Assembly: GCF_001632365.1 (NCBI RefSeq)
Contig: NW_024468513.1
Location: 711,678-775,677 of the forward strand
Direction of reading: 5' to 3'
Length of the DNA: 64,000 nucleotides
Origin: Laetiporus sulphureus 93-53
Lineage: Eukaryota; Basidiomycota; Agaricomycetes; Polyporales; Laetiporaceae
Both the position numbers and the translations under genes were made by a program. This document shows positions 59,387 through 64,000 of this stretch, one piece after another. The notes beneath the pieces are model-generated. The model did no database searches. It saw only the letters and a list, made by a program, of their open reading frames with translations, and had not been told where the DNA came from. Every line of letters starts with the position of its first letter. The stretch's first letter is position 1.

Positions 59387-60071
59387 GTCCAGATTTGAAG
59401 ATGCGAGTATGCAGGCGAGGAGGATTGTGGGAGATGCTGTAGAGGTTGTGGTACTTATATACATTCTGGGATGCAGGGCCTTGTGAGCGTTCAATGTACT
59501 AGGCGCTCGTGCTTTCTACGTCCATCAGACGGCAATCGCAGAAGGTGTAGCTGCGAACGGAAAGGCGTTAGGTAACAGTATCTACCACTTTGGCAAGTCT
59601 TCTGTGGTGGGTTGCCATCGATGGCACGTTGCTGCAGTGAGGGCGAGGCCGTTAATCCGGAGATGACTTGTTGGCAATCTCGTTTACGGCGCAAGCAACA
59701 CGATGCTTCCTCTGCAAGAATGGCGCCAGTGGGCCGGACAGAATACAAGCCCCCGCGCATCATCGCTCAGCGAGGAGACAATTGAAGTTGAAAAGCTGGG
59801 ATGGCTGTGAGACTTGCTACCAGGTACGCGAGCCGATATCTGGCGTGAATATCTCGGGCTCCTGGTAGAGGAAGGAAAAGTTGAAGTTTGTGACAGAGTG
59901 ACACAATATTTGACACCGGGGCCAATTTGATCGTACGGTGCACCCACAGAGACAAATAATTTGCAAATAATACTTCGACCCCACCCATCACGGCAGAGCA
60001 CGTGCTTGACTTTTGCCAACCAAGTCTTGTCGGAGTCGCCGCTCAAGCTCTGTCGGGCTGTCTACGCCATC
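59387..60071. other. Divergent promoter region
   Basis: This 685 bp lies between the 58262-59386 gene (minus) and kinase-like paralogue 2 (plus). TATATAAG on the minus strand near 59,460 probably serves the left gene. No further gene is supported. Confidence 0.45.
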
Positions 60072-61820
60072 ATGCCTACCGATTTGCACTGCGAGCCTGA
60101 CTCTTCCCCTACGCTGGCTGCGGCCGAGGGTAGACGTGAGTCCTCCCCTTCGCTGGCTGCGACCGAGGGCTTGGGCGAAGCTACTAACCGAGCTCTTGCA
60201 TAAAGCTTCGCGTGCGCCTGCGACCGAGGACGAGCCTCAGCTACTTGCGAGCGAAGATTGGACTGAGGCTACCCTTACGCTGACCGAGTCATTTCCTAAT
60301 GCTTACCTTACGTCGTCTGCAACCGAGGGCAGGCGTGAGGATGAGCGTACACTACCTAAGACTGAGGACCAGGCTGAGGCTGCCCTATCGCTGTCTGTGA
60401 CCGAGGGCGGGCCTAACATTGAGCCTACGGTGCCTGTGGCCGAAGGCGGGCATCAGTCATCCCCCGCTTCGCCTGTTACCGGGGGAGGGCATCTGGCTCC
60501 TCCTGCTTTACCTATTGCCGATGGCGGGCTGTTGCCTGACGAACGCTTCTGGTGCGACCATTACGCGTGGCTCAAGGATCAAGGCTATGTGTTGCGTCCT
60601 CGGTATAGACCTGGCTGGGTACCAATCTGGGCAGGAACAGACGCATTTTTTTGGGATTATGAGGACGGCGTAGTTAATGATGTACGTGCTATTTTGAGTT
60701 CTTCGTCTCCGTCTGACTGAGAACAGTCAGTATGGGCACGTTATGGATGCCACCCGCTCGTCTGACGGGGTGATTGTCATTCTCAAGTCCATATTCAAAA
60801 AAGAACATCCCTATGAGGTCGAAATAACACAGATGTTCTCCTCTGCACCCCTAATGTCTGACCCTGGAAACCATTGCGTGCCGCTTTACGACGTACTGCA
60901 AGTCCCGGACGATAGCGACAATGTGCTCCTCGTTATTCCTCTTCTGCGAAGGTTCAACGATCCTTCTATACAAACTGTGGGGGAGGCCGTAGACTTTTTC
61001 CACCAAATCTTCGAGGTACGTCTAATACCGACTGCCTTACGCCCACGTCCAACGCGAATTTGATTTATGTAGGGTCTGCGGTTCATGCATGAGAACCATG
61101 TAGCTCATCGGTTTGTCCAACTTGTTTTTTAAGCTTCTCGCCTGTCTGACGCATTGCACTAGAGACTGCATGAACTTCAATATCATGATGGACCCGAAAC
61201 CCCTTTTCCCAAAGCTATTCCATCCTCAGAAGCCGAAATATACGCTGGACTTCAAAGGATATGCTAAGCACTTCACGCGCACCAAGCGCCCAACAAAGTA
61301 CTACCTCATCGACTTTGGCCTTTCTCGCAAATACAATCCTGAGGATGGTCCTCCTCGAGAGGACCCTATTTGGGGGGGAGATAAAACAGTTCCTGAATTT
61401 CATCGCTCCGACGATCCTTGCGACCCGTTTCCGACCGATATTTACTACCTCGGAAATATGATTAGGAAGGACTTCCTGCAGGTAATGTCAGACGTCCCCG
61501 CGTTTCTATGCTGCATTGATTCGGTTTCTGTGCAGACGTACCGTGGCGTGGAATTCATGCAGCCTCTTGTCCATGACATGGTGGATGACGATCCTGCAAA
61601 AAGGCCAACTATTGATCAGGTTGTTGCGCGATTTGCAGACCTTCGTGGAAATCTTGGGTACTGGAAACTACGCTCCCGGCTCGTCCCTCGCAAGGAATTC
61701 TGGATAATGAAGATATACCGAACTATCAGGCACATCCTTAGAACTGTTGGGTATATTGTACTGAACCGTCCCCCGGTTCCTACTATAATTTCTCACAATA
61801 CGCCCAACGAATCTGCATAA
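60072..61820 (+). CDS. Protein kinase-like protein, paralogue 2, with N-terminal repeat region (488 aa)
   Basis: Six exons: 60072-60135, 60206-60681, 60731-61015, 61073-61110, 61163-61481, 61536-61820. They total 1467 nt, giving 488 aa. The kinase core matches paralogue 1: VILK lysine about 199, AHRDCMNFN with Asp289 and Asn294, YYLIDFGLSRKY with Asp338, and TDIYYLGNMI. Exons of 285, 38 and 319 nt are identical in length to those of paralogue 1. Before the conserved LLPDERFWCDHYAWL segment lies an extra region of about 150 residues made of degenerate acidic repeats ending in TEG, SEG or AEGG. Intron 1 has a perfect GTGAGT donor and CTACTAAC branch site. The C-terminus is longer and basic-hydrophobic. 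The glycine loop is again absent. Confidence 0.88.
60096..60540 (+). repeat. Degenerate coding tandem repeat (period about 39 bp)
   Basis: At the DNA level, tcttcccctacgctggctg at 60102 recurs as tcctccccttcgctggctg at 60141, an offset of 39 bp or 13 codons. Further downstream the pattern continues at protein level as acidic blocks (ATEDE, ATEGRR, VTEGG, VAEGG, VTGGG, IADGG). The second unit falls inside intron 1. Confidence 0.6.
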
Positions 61821-64000
61821 TTTTCTCGGAGGTTCACCGCAGACTTCAAATCAAGCGTATGATTATACCTATATCGTGGCCGGAGCTTGTCGCCGTCCTT
61901 CTTGCTTATGCTCAACTGACTTCTCTTCCTAACGCTCCTACCTGTACGACCCTGCTTCAGTTACACGCATCTTGACTGAAATTATTTTGTATCGTAACTA
62001 TATGATGGGAACGATTCATACGCTCTTTACACTCGTTCGCACAATCTACGATATTGGAATTCCCAGGTTGCAAGATCTTCCCGAACACACGGTCAGATCC
62101 TCAGCACACATGGTGACGCAACACTGCTACGCGTGTAACTGCGCAAACCACCAAAGTGCAGCGTGACCGCTGACCTGCGGCGGTCGTGACTGGTCGTCAC
62201 GCGGGAAAGTCTGGCATGAGGGCTTCACAAGATTCGTTTCCGCTACCAGCTTTCTTAGCGTCGGCCCCTTCGAGTCCTTCCAGACGCTGAAGTCCCGCAT
62301 TTTGACTACTAAAAAATTAGGGCCTCATGTCCGCTAAGGCGTTGATCGGACCTTAGGCTTTGTGATATCATCGAGACGCTCGTCGTTCACAATAGTCTCG
62401 ATGTCTGGGTATGGCTCGACCTCGGGGCGCATGAACGACCTGCTTTCCGACTTGATCTCACTTTCATCGGCAGGGAGTTGTCAATGCGGCGATGAAGGTT
62501 GTTGTTTCCGCTCCAGGGGCAATAAGTTCCATGCCACGTTCTCGCTTTGCATGTAGACAGCAAGCGATCTCTCTTCTTGTCTAAATACCGTTAGTATCTT
62601 CGGTACATAGCAACGCGGTTATTACTGACGACACGTCAGGTAAATGCGGTATCGTGACAGAGCTGTGTCTGTCCTCACTGTCCTTGCTCCAAGGACGAGG
62701 GGGAGGGGGACGTTCGCTTAGCGAACGTTCATCCACTTGACTGCTTCGATGGTTGGACGCGCTCGTGCATTTTTGCTTCGGAGAACTAACGTTACAAAAA
62801 AAACGCAAAGGTGAGCAATACCTTATTTGAGTGCCGGCGACTCGGTAAGCTCACAAAACAGGCCTGGAATGCTTCCGGGACCCTCGACCCTCTGCACCTG
62901 GTTGCTAACTTGCTCAAGATCATCAGCTGCTGATAGCTCAGAAGAACACGCAGCGCAATTCATCGATGAAAATGAGGGCCGATGGCAGCTTCCGACCGTT
63001 GGATGTCATGATGAGTCAGGTCAGGGACACTGGAGTCGTTGTGTGGGCGCATGAGATCCTCGGCGCATCGCAGCGTAAGGAGGGGCGACAGCCGAACTCA
63101 AGCTACAATAGTTTGAGGTGCTTCCACGCTCCATCAAGCAGCGAAAAGCCTTCACGCGGCAGGGAAGCGCATCTGAGACAACGTCGCTCGGCAAAACGAG
63201 CGTGTGGCGTGATAGCCGCTGGAAAACTGCTTGCCGACTTCAACCAGATTTTTGTAGCGCAGACAGTCAATCGCATGCCACTGCCTTGACGATTCGCCTT
63301 ATAGAATTCGCACTGCCTATGGTATACGCTGCATATGCTCCGTTTATGCCAATTTTAGCAACAACAAACAAATTTCCACCCGCTCCCACCTGTGCAGCGC
63401 CGTTCAGCATTTTATGTGGCGTTGTTGTATCTTTGCTCGCTGCAGTGTTCTACAGTCATCGGATCAAGGAGGTATCGTTTATGCGTTCCTCGATCCTACG
63501 AATGGCACTGATGCGTCGGCTTAAATATATAACAAGGACTGCCGAGAAAGTGTGCAGCGTCCAGTGATATATCCATAGCAACCGAGTGTTTGGACGATGC
63601 ACGGGCAGTGGACAGTAAATCAGGACAATTGGGCCAGCGTTAGCATCATGACCTTCCTGTCAGAGCTGCAGGAGCCCTGCGCTTGTGAGCAGCGCACGCC
63701 GGCCATGTTGTATTCGCCCACTCCTTCTGTTATGTAGAAAATATGAAGCGGCAACGTCAGGCAGGTAAGGAACTTGACCAGTCAGCATTCGCCGACGCTA
63801 AAAAAATTGATGAATTCCCCGAAGCATATCAAACATTAATGACGCGATCGCGCATTCGCAGCGCACACAAACGTGCCTGACATCAATGAATTGACCATGA
63901 CTATCATCAAGGTTCCTGTCGGGCTGTAGGCTATACCCCGGCGATGCCCTCGGTTGAGACAGCCGTACCACCTCTTAGATTATGTGGGGTGATAGGGATC
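61821..64000. other. Gene-poor right end of window
   Basis: No gene could be assembled. A plus-strand frame at 63118-63567 contains one membrane-like segment (SILCGVVVSLLAAVFY) and a basic tail, and might be a final exon. A 19-bp near-perfect palindrome (acgttcgct t agcgaacgt) lies at 62710-62728. Confidence 0.3.

Overview
The window is nuclear DNA of a filamentous basidiomycete, most likely a mushroom-forming Agaricomycete. The evidence is coding sequence broken by many short introns (about 46-95 nt, GT...AG, with CTRAY-like branch sites), large F-box and kinase-like families, a GH71 alpha-1,3-glucanase, and a Tad1-like LINE typical of fungi. Gene models were spliced by eye. Models whose exons join in one frame and rebuild a known family are given high confidence.

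Positions 1-21,330 are a transposon island. Two copies of one LINE lie head to head: copy 1 on the minus strand (1-5369, running off the left edge) and copy 2 on the plus strand (9445-14857, running into a 440-nt assembly gap). Between them sit a decayed Copia-type gag, a solo LTR with a 5-bp target duplication, and one of two copies of a 120-bp repeat. To the right are a 2.5-kb element with 40-bp terminal inverted repeats and a second solo LTR of the same family. Most nonsense codons here are TGA, and copy 1 has lost CpG sites relative to copy 2, which points to cytosine-methylation or RIP-like decay.

Positions 22,400-37,290 are gene-dense: two divergent F-box genes (one with a single in-frame stop), a CUE-domain protein, an unrecognised 484-aa protein, V-ATPase subunit c'' (VMA16), an ARFRP1/Arl3-type GTPase and a CLC chloride/proton exchanger. 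VMA16 and the GTPase share a 130-bp divergent promoter, and three successive genes act on the endomembrane system.

Positions 37,290-64,000 are gene-poor at first, with a 91-aa Cys/His protein, then two paralogous small helical proteins, a GFO/IDH/MocA oxidoreductase, a secreted GH71 glucanase, two paralogous protein-kinase-like genes with matching core exons, and an unrecognised 278-aa protein. No CRISPR array, rRNA or tRNA gene was identified by eye. Several stretches (7.6-9.4, 15.9-17.9, 37.3-40.3, 40.8-42.6, 54.3-58.2 and 61.8-64.0 kb) hold nothing I can name.
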